Part shown: piece after piece, positions 1 through 8,700 of the stretch | How positions within the stretch are numbered: the stretch's first letter is position 1 | How the letters are laid out: every line of letters starts with the position of its first letter | From: Bacteroidales bacterium | Lineage (GTDB): Bacteria; Bacteroidota; Bacteroidia; Bacteroidales; UBA3663 | Direction: 5' to 3' | Assembly (NCBI GenBank): GCA_017548545.1 | Contig: JAFYZW010000083.1 | Location: forward strand, 62,001 to 126,000 | Length of the DNA: 64,000 nucleotides | The notes under the pieces: generated by a model | Database searches by the model: none | Seen by the model: only the letters and a program-made list of their open reading frames with translations | Told to the model about the DNA's origin: nothing | Made by a program: the position numbers and the translations under genes

Positions 1-825
1 GCTTCGGCTAATGTTACCCTCTCAGGTAGCGCAACAGCAATTCCCGAACCAGAACCAGCAGGTGGCACAGCTACTGATGCTTATCTCAATCTCCATAAGT
101 ATAGTACCATCAGCGATGCGGGCTATAGTGGTGTGAATGCACTCTACGCCTACACTGAGAAGTCCGATGGTTCGGCATGGATCACTGTTCCCGCTTATGG
201 CGCCTATAGTTCAAGCAGCTACCAGGGCTGGATCTCTTACAGTAGCAATAGCACGGTACGCACCACTTGGAGCAGCTACGATGTCTTCAAGGGCTATTCA
301 AATTGGTTCTCGAAGAGCTCGTCGTCTCGTGCCATCACCTCAAGCTCAAGTGGCACGGCTACCCAAACCTACTATGTGAGCAACCTCACAGCTGTCAAGG
401 TTTATGGCTACAATCCGAGCTCATGGTTTAGCAGTCCTTCTACCACCATCAACGTCTATGAGTGTACGGTAGCTTCCAACGGCTCGGTATCGGCATCATC
501 TTCAGTTGTAGCCACTGGTTCGTACAGCACAACAGGCAATAGTTTCGTCATCACGATTGATAACCTCGATGCAAGCAAGGTTTATAAGGTGGAAGTGAAC
601 GTTAAGAAGTCGTACTTCTACGAAATCGCATTCCAAACCACTCAGTCGGCTATTGAAGGCAACAGCAACTTCAACGATTGGGGCACCCTTGGCATTGGCA
701 CCATCAATGCCGACGAGGACGAGACCTGCATCTTCACTATCCATGGCCAGTATGTCGGCAAAGATATCCAATCACTCGAGAAGGGCATGTACATCATCAA
801 TGGCAAGAAGGTGATGATTAAATAA
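1..825 (+). CDS. Secreted protein with C-terminal sorting-type tail (5' partial)
   Basis: The reading frame is open from the first base of the window, so the true start lies upstream; a GTG at 133 is only an internal codon. The visible 274 residues are rich in Ser, Tyr, Gly and Thr, as in secreted or surface beta-rich proteins, with a Pro/Glu linker near the start (PEPEPAGG). The end, GMYIINGKKVMIK, has the Gly-hydrophobic-Tyr-Ile-(x)-Asn-Gly-Lys-Lys-Val pattern of type IX (Por) secretion sorting tails in Prevotella and Porphyromonas. The protein on the minus strand at 59415 has a similar tail. The catalytic or binding function cannot be told from this fragment. Confidence 0.7.
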   Translation, partial: ASANVTLSGSATAIPEPEPAGGTATDAYLNLHKYSTISDAGYSGVNALYAYTEKSDGSAWITVPAYGAYSSSSYQGWISYSSNSTVRTTWSSYDVFKGYSNWFSKSSSSRAITSSSSGTATQTYYVSNLTAVKVYGYNPSSWFSSPSTTINVYECTVASNGSVSASSSVVATGSYSTTGNSFVITIDNLDASKVYKVEVNVKKSYFYEIAFQTTQSAIEGNSNFNDWGTLGIGTINADEDETCIFTIHGQYVGKDIQSLEKGMYIINGKKVMIK

Positions 826-856
826 TCTGCAATAGTTCACCTAATTAGAATTGAAT

Positions 857-898
857 TTAGGGCGTGCCAAATGTCTTTCCGAACTTGGCACGCCCTAA
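857..898 (+). terminator. Hairpin terminator after the first gene
   Basis: A perfect 14-bp inverted repeat (857-870 with 885-898, TTAGGGCGTGCCAA and its complement) encloses a 14-base loop 31 bases after the stop codon. It is followed by a short T-rich stretch (TTGTTTTTAG). It probably ends transcription from the plus strand and may also act on the minus strand. Confidence 0.7.
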
Positions 899-900
899 TT

Positions 901-947
901 GTTTTTAGAAAAACGGCAAGCATCCTGTCGGCCGACAGAATGCTTGC
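901..947 (-). terminator. CGGCCG-centred palindrome acting as minus-strand terminator
   Basis: Bases 916-947 form a 32-base palindrome with one mismatched pair, centred on CGGCCG. Read on the minus strand it is followed directly by CGTTTTTC, as in an intrinsic terminator. It lies 40 bases past the stop of the small gene at 988-1128. The same core (GCATTCTG..CGGCCG..AATGCTT) is found nine times in tandem at 34521-34893, so this is a single copy of a dispersed palindrome family. Confidence 0.6.
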
Positions 948-987
948 TACGATTATTCGATGTTTTAGTAAGAACGCAACGCAGGAT

Positions 988-1128
988 TTACTGCGAGCGA
1001 CGATTCATTTGCTTTGGAGCAGCTTTATTACCCTTAGTAGATGCAGTACCGGCTTGCTTGCCGCCTTTGCCTTTAGGACCGTTCTGAGCTCCTTTGTTCA
1101 GGAAGTTCTGCCAGGAATTATCTTTCAT
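988..1128 (-). CDS. Small basic protein, 46 residues, function unknown
   Basis: The ATG at 1128 follows an A/T-rich leader containing TTAACAATG/TTAATTG motifs that also precede other real genes here, and the gene ends before a hairpin terminator. The product starts MKDNSWQNFLNKG and then becomes a Gly/Lys/Gln/Ala-rich basic tail (PKGKGGKQAG, NKAAPKQMNRRSQ) with no hydrophobic segment. Such a composition fits an RNA- or ribosome-associated peptide, but I do not recognise the family. An in-frame start further upstream (1248) would add 40 residues with no leader features, so the short form is preferred. Confidence 0.5.
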   Translation of the reverse strand: MKDNSWQNFLNKGAQNGPKGKGGKQAGTASTKGNKAAPKQMNRRSQ

Positions 1129-1336
1129 AACAAATTCAATTAACAATGAATAATTTACTTTTAACAATGAATAGTTTTCTATTGTTGCCTTAATGGAAGC
1201 GCCGCGAAGATAACAATTATTTTTGATTCTTCCAAGCTTCTTGGTCAAAAATACGCAAATGGCTTGGAAAAAACTGAGTTATTGGGGAGAAATGCAACGT
1301 CACGCTTTCTCAAACCGATTCCGTCATCTAGTGAAA

Positions 1337-2200
1337 TTAAGGCAGGAAGGTGCTCAGCCATTGGCCCAGTTCGCTGACGTATTGTGGCTTGTAGAGGAAG
1401 TTGTCGCGCCAGCACCAACCGTGACCACCTACGGGATAGAGGTGCATGGTGGCTGAGACACCGTGGTCAACGAGCGCGTTGTAATAGAGGATGCTGTTGC
1501 GCACGGGTACCAGGTCATCATCGCTGCTGGCAAGGATGAAAGCGGGCGGTGTGTCCTGTGTTACCTGCAGTTCATTGCTGTAGCTTTGGACGAGTTGGGC
1601 TGGTGGGTTGTCTCCCAATAGAAAATGACTCGACCAGAAGTGGGTATAGGCGGGATCAAGCGTGATGACGGGGTAGAAGAGGATCTGGAAGTCGGGACGG
1701 TCGGCGGGCTTCCGATAATGGGTGGCTGCGGTAGAGGCGAGGTGTCCGCCAGCCGAGCAGCCTTGCACGCCGAGCTTTTGGATGTTCCACTCTTCGCTGT
1801 GTTCCCGCATGATGCGCATAGCTTGCTGCACGTCTTCGAGGGGCACCTGTGGATGGGCGTTGGGCAACCGATATTTCAGCACGGCATAGACGATGCCCTG
1901 TTCGATGTACCATGCTGCGGGCAGATGTCCTTCGTGCCCGTACCATACGCCGCTGTAGCCGCCACCAGGGATGGCGAGTACAGCAAGCCCACAAGGATGC
2001 TCGGGCAGATAGACCGAGATGTCTGGATCGCTGGGGTGCTCGTAGTGGGTCCCGTAGTCTTTTTCTGGTTCTGTTTCGCCGTTGTCAGTAGGTGCGCCGT
2101 TGGGCCAAAGTTTGATTACGAGGTCTGGATGCCACGTCTGGCCTTGGAGGCCAAATGCCATGCCTATTGCTATGGCAAGGGTTGAGAAAAGGTGTTTCAT
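1337..2200 (-). CDS. Secreted alpha/beta hydrolase, acetyl-esterase-like
   Basis: The 287-residue product starts with a signal peptide (MKHLFSTLAIAIGMAFGLQG). It has the esterase landmarks in order: the oxyanion-hole segment IPGGGYSG, the nucleophile elbow GCSAGGH (GxSxG), an acid region ASSDDDLVPV and the catalytic His in GGHGWC. Family members of this size in Bacteroidetes are periplasmic or surface esterases, often removing acetyl groups from plant polysaccharides. An upstream in-frame ATG (2263) would put 21 non-signal residues ahead of the signal peptide and would lie upstream of the -7 box at 2232-2239, so the ATG at 2200 is chosen. Substrate is not determined by the sequence; a polysaccharide role is inferred partly from the pectate lyase nearby. 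Confidence 0.8.
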   Translation of the reverse strand: MKHLFSTLAIAIGMAFGLQGQTWHPDLVIKLWPNGAPTDNGETEPEKDYGTHYEHPSDPDISVYLPEHPCGLAVLAIPGGGYSGVWYGHEGHLPAAWYIEQGIVYAVLKYRLPNAHPQVPLEDVQQAMRIMREHSEEWNIQKLGVQGCSAGGHLASTAATHYRKPADRPDFQILFYPVITLDPAYTHFWSSHFLLGDNPPAQLVQSYSNELQVTQDTPPAFILASSDDDLVPVRNSILYYNALVDHGVSATMHLYPVGGHGWCWRDNFLYKPQYVSELGQWLSTFLP

Positions 2201-2231
2201 CTTTTTGTAGTAATAGGTAATGTTGACGGCA

Positions 2232-2239
2232 CAAAGATA
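2232..2239 (-). promoter_or_regulatory. Bacteroidetes -7 promoter element for the esterase
   Basis: TATCTTTG on the minus strand matches the TAnnTTTG -7 consensus. It lies 31 bases before the esterase ATG at 2200, giving a leader of roughly 25 bases. Confidence 0.65.
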
Positions 2240-2351
2240 GCAAGAAATTTGATTGGATGGCATCCTCTTGTCCTAAAAAAAGCTAAATAAGCCCAATAAT
2301 CGTTTCTCTTTCGTTGATTTTTATGTATTTCGATCCATTTATGAGTTTTGA

Positions 2352-4067
2352 TTAGAAGTTCCACTGAGCGGTGGCGATGACAGCGCTGAGGTCGCTGTGG
2401 AACATGTCGTGCCAGTGAAGACCGAGGGAACGATTGGAACCGAACCGCTTGGTGACTTCGAATCCCCCATAGAAGGGCTTGTCGTCGTAATTGTTCACTC
2501 GGTAGGGCATGTCCTTGGAATACCAGATCCATCGTGCACCGAGGAGCCATTGCCCGGGCAGGGAGAGCTTGGAGGCAAGTCGTGCATCGTGATAGGTAGT
2601 GCGTTCGGCATCGGAAATTGCTGTATTCTTGATGGAATAGAGGTTATAGCCTACCGTGAGTGAAAGATTTCCTACTTTGTAGTAGATGGAAGCATCAACC
2701 TTGTAGTACTTGTCATCGTTGCTGGTGGTGTAATAGCTGCTGTTGGCCTTGGCCGTAAAGTTGCGTTGTGTGTAGCCGTAAGATACCTTGAACTGATTGA
2801 CCCTTGTCTCCTCAAGGTCAGCCTCACCTCCGATAAATGTACCGGCCGTGTTGGGCCACAGCTCGATGAATACGTCGAGAGCGCTGGGGTTGGTAAACTT
2901 GCGGAAATAGGCGACTTGGAACTGATGGCGTGGGTGAGGGGTAAACACGGTGCTCAGTTGGAACATGTTGCGCGTAGAATTCTTCGACCATCCGCCGGAA
3001 TAGCCGTTTTGTTTGTAGTGGTAGAACAATACACGGTCGCCGATGGTGAAGAGCAGAGGACCTCGCTTGTAGTTGAACAGCAGATAGACATCGTGGTGAC
3101 AAATGTGATATTCGCTCTCTTCGTCGAATGCCAGGCCGGTCTCATTGTGTTGATTGATGGCATAGTCCTGGATATTGTAGCCCGCTTCGACACCGGTCAT
3201 CATCTTTAGCCCTTTGATAGACGGAATAGGTGTATTCAGTTCGAGCAGCCAGGCCGGGAGGTCATAGCTGTTGCGGATGATGCGGTGTTCGTTGTCACGG
3301 ATGGCGAATTGCTCCAAAGGATTGTTCTCGCGGGTATAAGTAAGCATAGTGAGCAACTCGGTACCCAGTTTGTTGAAGGTGTGGAACCATCTCGAACGGA
3401 CTAGGAACATCTCTTCGCGCAGGTTTTTGCGGAGGTTTTCAGAAGGTGTGTTGGTGTTTTTGTAACTTTGGTTGACGTAGGAACGAATTACATCGCGGTC
3501 CGTCAGCCTGTTTGTCATCTCGGCGTGCAGATACTGCTGATCGCGGTATATGCCCTTGACGTCGGTGCGGTTGAACTGGGCGTTGACGAAGACATCGGTG
3601 TTGTCGTCGCCATAACGGATGTTAGCTGTACCACTCAGCTGATGGTCGGTGGCATATTGAAGGACGGTATAGCCATGAGCATCATCTTCGGTTTCGCGCA
3701 GATTGATATCGATGACGCAACCTTCGCCTGTGCGTCCTTTAGCGACACCGGAGTTGTCGCAGATTTGTATCTTTTTGATGATGCTTGCCTTGATTTGCGA
3801 CATCAGCAGGCGGCTGTCACCCGATATGGCCACGTTGTCGAGGCGAAGCTGGTAACTGCCCAACAGGTTGTCGTATCCGCCGATGAGCAGTTCTGGATAC
3901 ATCTGAAGGATACCCATCAGGGTTTCGTCTCCTTGCAGGTCAAGCCGATCTGGATAGATGATGGTTCGGTCGCTGAGCATCTCGATGGCCGGTTGCTGTT
4001 TTTGTTGCGCTGCAAGGCTGAACAGCAAAGGACTGAGGAAACAGATAAGTGTGATTGCTTTTTTCAT
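2352..4067 (-). CDS. Outer-membrane beta-barrel protein, TonB-receptor-like
   Basis: The 571-residue product has a signal peptide (MKKAITLICFLSPLLFSLAAQ). Next comes a plug-like segment of about 110 residues (DETLMGILQMYPELLIGGYDN; SIIKKIQICDNSGVAKGRTGEG), resembling TonB-dependent receptor plug domains. The rest is alternating aromatic/polar strands typical of a barrel, ending in a terminal aromatic (VIATAQWNF). It is shorter than a standard 22-strand TonB receptor and shows no N-terminal carboxypeptidase-like domain or clear TonB box. The ATG at 4067 lies 9 bases after the stop of the DUF4153 gene, so it is almost surely in the same operon. The ligand is unknown. Confidence 0.75.
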   Translation of the reverse strand: MKKAITLICFLSPLLFSLAAQQKQQPAIEMLSDRTIIYPDRLDLQGDETLMGILQMYPELLIGGYDNLLGSYQLRLDNVAISGDSRLLMSQIKASIIKKIQICDNSGVAKGRTGEGCVIDINLRETEDDAHGYTVLQYATDHQLSGTANIRYGDDNTDVFVNAQFNRTDVKGIYRDQQYLHAEMTNRLTDRDVIRSYVNQSYKNTNTPSENLRKNLREEMFLVRSRWFHTFNKLGTELLTMLTYTRENNPLEQFAIRDNEHRIIRNSYDLPAWLLELNTPIPSIKGLKMMTGVEAGYNIQDYAINQHNETGLAFDEESEYHICHHDVYLLFNYKRGPLLFTIGDRVLFYHYKQNGYSGGWSKNSTRNMFQLSTVFTPHPRHQFQVAYFRKFTNPSALDVFIELWPNTAGTFIGGEADLEETRVNQFKVSYGYTQRNFTAKANSSYYTTSNDDKYYKVDASIYYKVGNLSLTVGYNLYSIKNTAISDAERTTYHDARLASKLSLPGQWLLGARWIWYSKDMPYRVNNYDDKPFYGGFEVTKRFGSNRSLGLHWHDMFHSDLSAVIATAQWNF

Positions 4068-4076
4068 GATGTGCAA

Positions 4077-5747
4077 TTATTTGTAGAATACATTGGCTCG
4101 ATATTCTATGTCTTGGGTGCCGTCTTCACTAGAGGTGATGCGGAGTCGTTCAAAATAGAGTAGGATGGAATCGCCACGTGTCTTCTCGGTATACCAGATT
4201 GGACGGATGCCTTCGCGTTTTTGCCTACGGAACTGCTCGAGGTTGATTTCGAAGGAGAGATCCTCGCTGTTGATCCCCTGAAAGTTGAGCTGGAGGATGC
4301 TATCGTTCAGACAGCCGGATTTGTTATAGTTATAGTCAGACTCTGTCCTAAGACGACTGTATCCTGCGGGGAGGGTGGTGTGGTTCGCATTGGTCTCGTA
4401 GAAGAACGTTTCAGCTACATTCAGATTGCTCCATCCCCACAGCGAAATCTCTTTGCCAATCCAAACGGAGGTTTGACCTTCGTAGTTGTTTTTCAAATAC
4501 TTCAATTGATCGCGCGTTTGCTCGGCAATGTCTTTGGGCAAAATCTTCATCCAAGTGTTGAATTCGTCGCGAGTCATTGGCAGATGTTCAGGCTTGTATT
4601 GTTCTATGACATCGCTGATTTTCTGTTTGTAATGACGTTTGACTATCTCGCAATAATTCATTGGTTGGGCTGATGTGAGTAGGAGGATGGCGCCGAACGA
4701 AAGAGGTATCCAATGGATGCGGCGTGCCTTAGATACATAAAGTCCGATGCAGACGACGTAGAACCAGAGGTTGAGCGTGAGAATATAAAGGCGATTGACA
4801 GTGATGCCATAGTCGCTGAACCTTCGCACAATGCCGACGGTCATAAGGATGACCAAGGGCAGGGTAAGGATGGGGAACCAACGTACTACCCATCGTTCGA
4901 ACGTCTTGGAGTCTTCACTGCGCATGGCGGGATAGAGGAGGAATTCGATGGCGATGATGCCGAACATCATGGTGGAGACAAGCCATGAGATGGGGCCCTT
5001 GGGTAGTTCCCAACTTATCAGGATTGTGGCCAGATAGCCGTATAGTACGAGCATATAGCAGGCCACGAGGGGGATGAAAAGGTAGCGGGTGGTGCCGGTG
5101 AGGAACCGGGAGGTGATGATTGATTCGTCGTGCTTGCTTTCCCCTTCTGGAACGCGGGAAAGCAGCAGGAGCATAGGTAGTAGTTGTCCGAAAAGGATGG
5201 CAATGATGAGATACAGTTTGCTGTCGATCTTGATGTCGAAAAGGTTTTCAACACCAGCCAGCAGTCCTTCGATTCCGGCAGTCATCACGCCTCCTATCAG
5301 GAAGGTAAGCACTAGTGCAATGATCATGTGGCGGGTGAAGTTCCAGGCTTTCACGTCGTTCTTTTCCTTATAGAAGGATAGGAACAGGATGCCTAGAATC
5401 AGAGCCACATAAACGGCAGAACGAGCGATGTAAAGCTCGTAGTTGAATCTCGTGCTGACCGAATTCCACAAGATGACGGCATCGATAAAAAGCAGGGCAT
5501 GGGCTGCGATGGCTACGGTCCACACCACACGGGGGCGATGGTACTCCTCAGCCCACAGCGAGAGCATGAGCGAAAGCAGAAAGCCCGCCGTGAGGTAATA
5601 GACGGCTACGCCCCGATACTCTTCGCACCATATCATGATGATGAGGACGATGGCGAGGAGGACGGCGAAAATACACGCAACGGGGAACCGTCGGGTGACG
5701 TTGGCCATCGATTCACGCAGTGCCTTTATTGAAAGAAAATGGTTCAT
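4077..5747 (-). CDS. DUF4153 multi-pass membrane protein
   Basis: The 556-residue product has about 12 hydrophobic segments in the first 370 residues (for example FPVACIFAVLLAIVLIIMIW, FILILTLPLV-type stretches) and a soluble C-terminal part of about 180 residues. This matches the DUF4153 family, whose function is not established. The start is set at ATG 5747 (MNHFLSIKALRESM); TTG at 5753 in the same frame is less likely. It sits 18 bases after the alpha-2-macroglobulin-like gene and 9 bases before the barrel gene, suggesting an envelope-related unit. Confidence 0.8.
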   Translation of the reverse strand: MNHFLSIKALRESMANVTRRFPVACIFAVLLAIVLIIMIWCEEYRGVAVYYLTAGFLLSLMLSLWAEEYHRPRVVWTVAIAAHALLFIDAVILWNSVSTRFNYELYIARSAVYVALILGILFLSFYKEKNDVKAWNFTRHMIIALVLTFLIGGVMTAGIEGLLAGVENLFDIKIDSKLYLIIAILFGQLLPMLLLLSRVPEGESKHDESIITSRFLTGTTRYLFIPLVACYMLVLYGYLATILISWELPKGPISWLVSTMMFGIIAIEFLLYPAMRSEDSKTFERWVVRWFPILTLPLVILMTVGIVRRFSDYGITVNRLYILTLNLWFYVVCIGLYVSKARRIHWIPLSFGAILLLTSAQPMNYCEIVKRHYKQKISDVIEQYKPEHLPMTRDEFNTWMKILPKDIAEQTRDQLKYLKNNYEGQTSVWIGKEISLWGWSNLNVAETFFYETNANHTTLPAGYSRLRTESDYNYNKSGCLNDSILQLNFQGINSEDLSFEINLEQFRRQKREGIRPIWYTEKTRGDSILLYFERLRITSSEDGTQDIEYRANVFYK

Positions 5748-5765
5748 AAACAAACAATTAATAAT

Positions 5766-8700
5766 TTATTTCACTGTGATACGATATGCCCGTGTGTGAG
5801 CCACGTATTCGGGAGCGTAAGCACACTGGGCCGTGGTGATGCCCGAGAGGTACTGGCCTATGCGATCGACACGGAATTCGATGTCGTAGGTCGTTGTGCC
5901 CTTGGTGAAGGCATCGAAGAAGATATCGGTTGAAGCATCGTGCATGCTGACGTAGCCCCCACGGCCATTCATCCAACGATAGCCGGAGATTTGGCTGACG
6001 GGTTCGAAGCAGGCGGGACGCTGGGCGCGTATCTGCACGAAGTCCATGTCGCGGTCGGCGGTGATGATTACGCGGAGTGTCACCTTGTCGCCCACCTTCA
6101 GCGTTTCGGTCTCGGTATTAAAGTCCTTGCCGTCCTTCATGAACTTGATAGTCACCTTTAGCTCGCCTGTCGTTTGGTTCTTCAGGCGATCCATATCCTC
6201 AAGGTACTGTGCATAAAGGGCGCCCCATGAGATGACAGGGAGTTCGTCGGCTGTAGCATTGCCCTTTATGGTGAGGTCGTGGATGGGCGAAGCGGTGATG
6301 GCATCATCGACATTGGTGCGAACGTAGCCGAGTTGTTCGGCCAGGAAGCGGGTGGTGTCGATAGGCGTGGGAAGCATGCTGCTATCGATGCTGAATGAAC
6401 GTTGCAAGGTTTGTGGACGTGCGGTAACCTGCTTGCCGCTGGCACCGGCACCCGAGAGCAGGAAGTCGAGGGCCGAGAGCGTGTTCATCTCGTTGTCCCA
6501 GATCTGTGTCTGCTTCTTGCGCAGCAGCCATACCTGCATCTCGTTGAGGAGTTGCTCCTTGTCGCTGCGTGACGATTGGCGGATAGCACGCATGGCGGCG
6601 AGTTGAGTGGGGATACGGTAGTCACGCCACGAGTAGTAGGCCTGGTCGGTAGCGTAGTAGCGTCCCATGCCGGGCTTTGTTATAGTGTATTCGACAGCCG
6701 ACTCGAGGAAGTCGTCGGCACTCTGGGTATGGCCGAAGGTGCGCAGTACGCAGGCTGCTACGGTGCGTCCGTGGATGGTGAGGTCGCGCACGTTCTTCTC
6801 AATATCCTTCAAGTAGGCTTCGCGCATGGTGCCCACCTTCTTGCTGACCTTATGGTCGGGTACGAGCGAGCTAACATAGAGGTATTGGAGAGTGTTGTTG
6901 CTGGCCGTGATGGGAAGCTTCTTGCTGATGCAGTACTCGTAGTGTTCGAGCTCCTTCTCGTCGAGGAAGCGCAGTCCGTGTTCGAGCATCTTGGCTATAT
7001 CGTCCAGTCCTTCTTTGCCCTCGGCATTGATCAGCATGGCAAGGTCTTCGCAGATGGCGAGCGTCATGTAGTAGCTACCCTTCATGCCTTCGAACCAGCT
7101 CCATGAGCCATCGCCGAGCTGCAGCTTCTGGAGGCGTGTACGTGCCTTTTCGATACGCTCATCCATCAGGCGGTCATTGAAGAGGTCAAGCATACGGGCG
7201 CGCTGTTCTGCTTCCTTCAAGGCATCGTTGACCCATGGGGATTCCTTGAGCACGATGTCACGCAGGTCCTCATTGCGGTCGAGCTGGCTCTGCTGGTCGG
7301 TACCTGCCTGTTGGGCGGCACGCAGGGCATTTTCAAAGCCTGGAATGCTTTGAGCGATGCGGCGAGCCACAACGTTGGCATAGAGCGATGCAGCATACCA
7401 GGTGGCGCAGTCATAGGCGGGCAGTTTGATGCCGTCGAGGGCCGAGATGACGGTCCACTCTGGACGGTCGGTGTATTCGAAGAGCAGACGTTTGTGGGTG
7501 GCCGTGGCGCTGCCGTCGTTGAAGAGGCTGCTGATGTCAATGTGCTTCTCCTGCTCGTCGCGTGTCACGTAGAACGGAATGGCTTCGGTGACGTACTTCT
7601 TCGAAGTGAGCACAGGCAGGTAGTTGCGTTCACCGTCGGAGAAGTCGCCGCTCACACCGCTCACTTCGCAGATGAGCATCGGGAAGCGGTCGTCGATGTC
7701 GATGTCGAAGGTAACTGCAGTGGTTTGACCCACGTCGACCGTGAAAGGTTGCGTAGCGTTATAGACTTCCTGTTCGGTCTCGGCATCGAGCAGACGCAGC
7801 CGTGCCGTGCCGCTCAACGGTTTCTCGCCCTGGTTGATGATGCGCGTGGCGATGGATGCCTTGTCGCCCTCACGCACGAAGCGTGGCAGGTTGGGTTGCA
7901 CCATGAAGTCCTTGCGACTCACAGCGGTGGCCAGGATATGGCCGTAGTTGACGTCCTTGTCGTGTGCCAGGCCGAGGAACTTCCATTCGGTAAGGCTTTC
8001 AGGTAGGGTGAAGCTGATGCTGACGTTTCCGTTGGCATCGGAGAGGAGGTGGGGATAGAAGAAGGCGGTCTCGGCAAAGTTGCTGCGAAGCTGCGGGGCG
8101 GGTGAAGTTCCTCCGGCTTCGGATTCTTGCTGGTAAGCTTCTTCTTCGGCCACTACGTCAAAGGCGGTGGCAGACTTCGCCATGGCCATGTTTGCAGCGG
8201 GAGCCATCTCAATCTCCGCGACTTCCATATCGTCTTCGACGGCAACCAAACCATCTTCGACGGCCATCGTCTCATATACTGCACCAGGTGCTGCACCAAG
8301 AGCGGCTCCACGCACCAGCATACGGCGATTGCGGCGCCAGCGTTGGTGGATGTATTCGGTGAGCTCATCGTAGCGGCGGCTGCGTATCGACTTTCCGCTG
8401 AAGGCGCGGGTGGCATGTACACTCGTGCCGTAGTTGGGGCGCGAGGTGTTGTTTTCGAACGAACGTATCAGGCGCGGGAACGACAGCGAGAAGGGCAGTG
8501 AGTGGAAGGCAAACTGATCGAGTGATGCGTCGTACATTGTGGCTAGCAATTCGGCTCCGACAACGGGCTTGCCGTCCTTGCCTTGGATGGTGAGCGTCCA
8601 CGTCTCGTCCTGTCCGGGATAGAGTCGGTCACGGAATGTGCTCCAGGCAAACTTGAGTTGCTTTTCGGGACGCACATAGATCAATGTGGCCGATTCGTTG

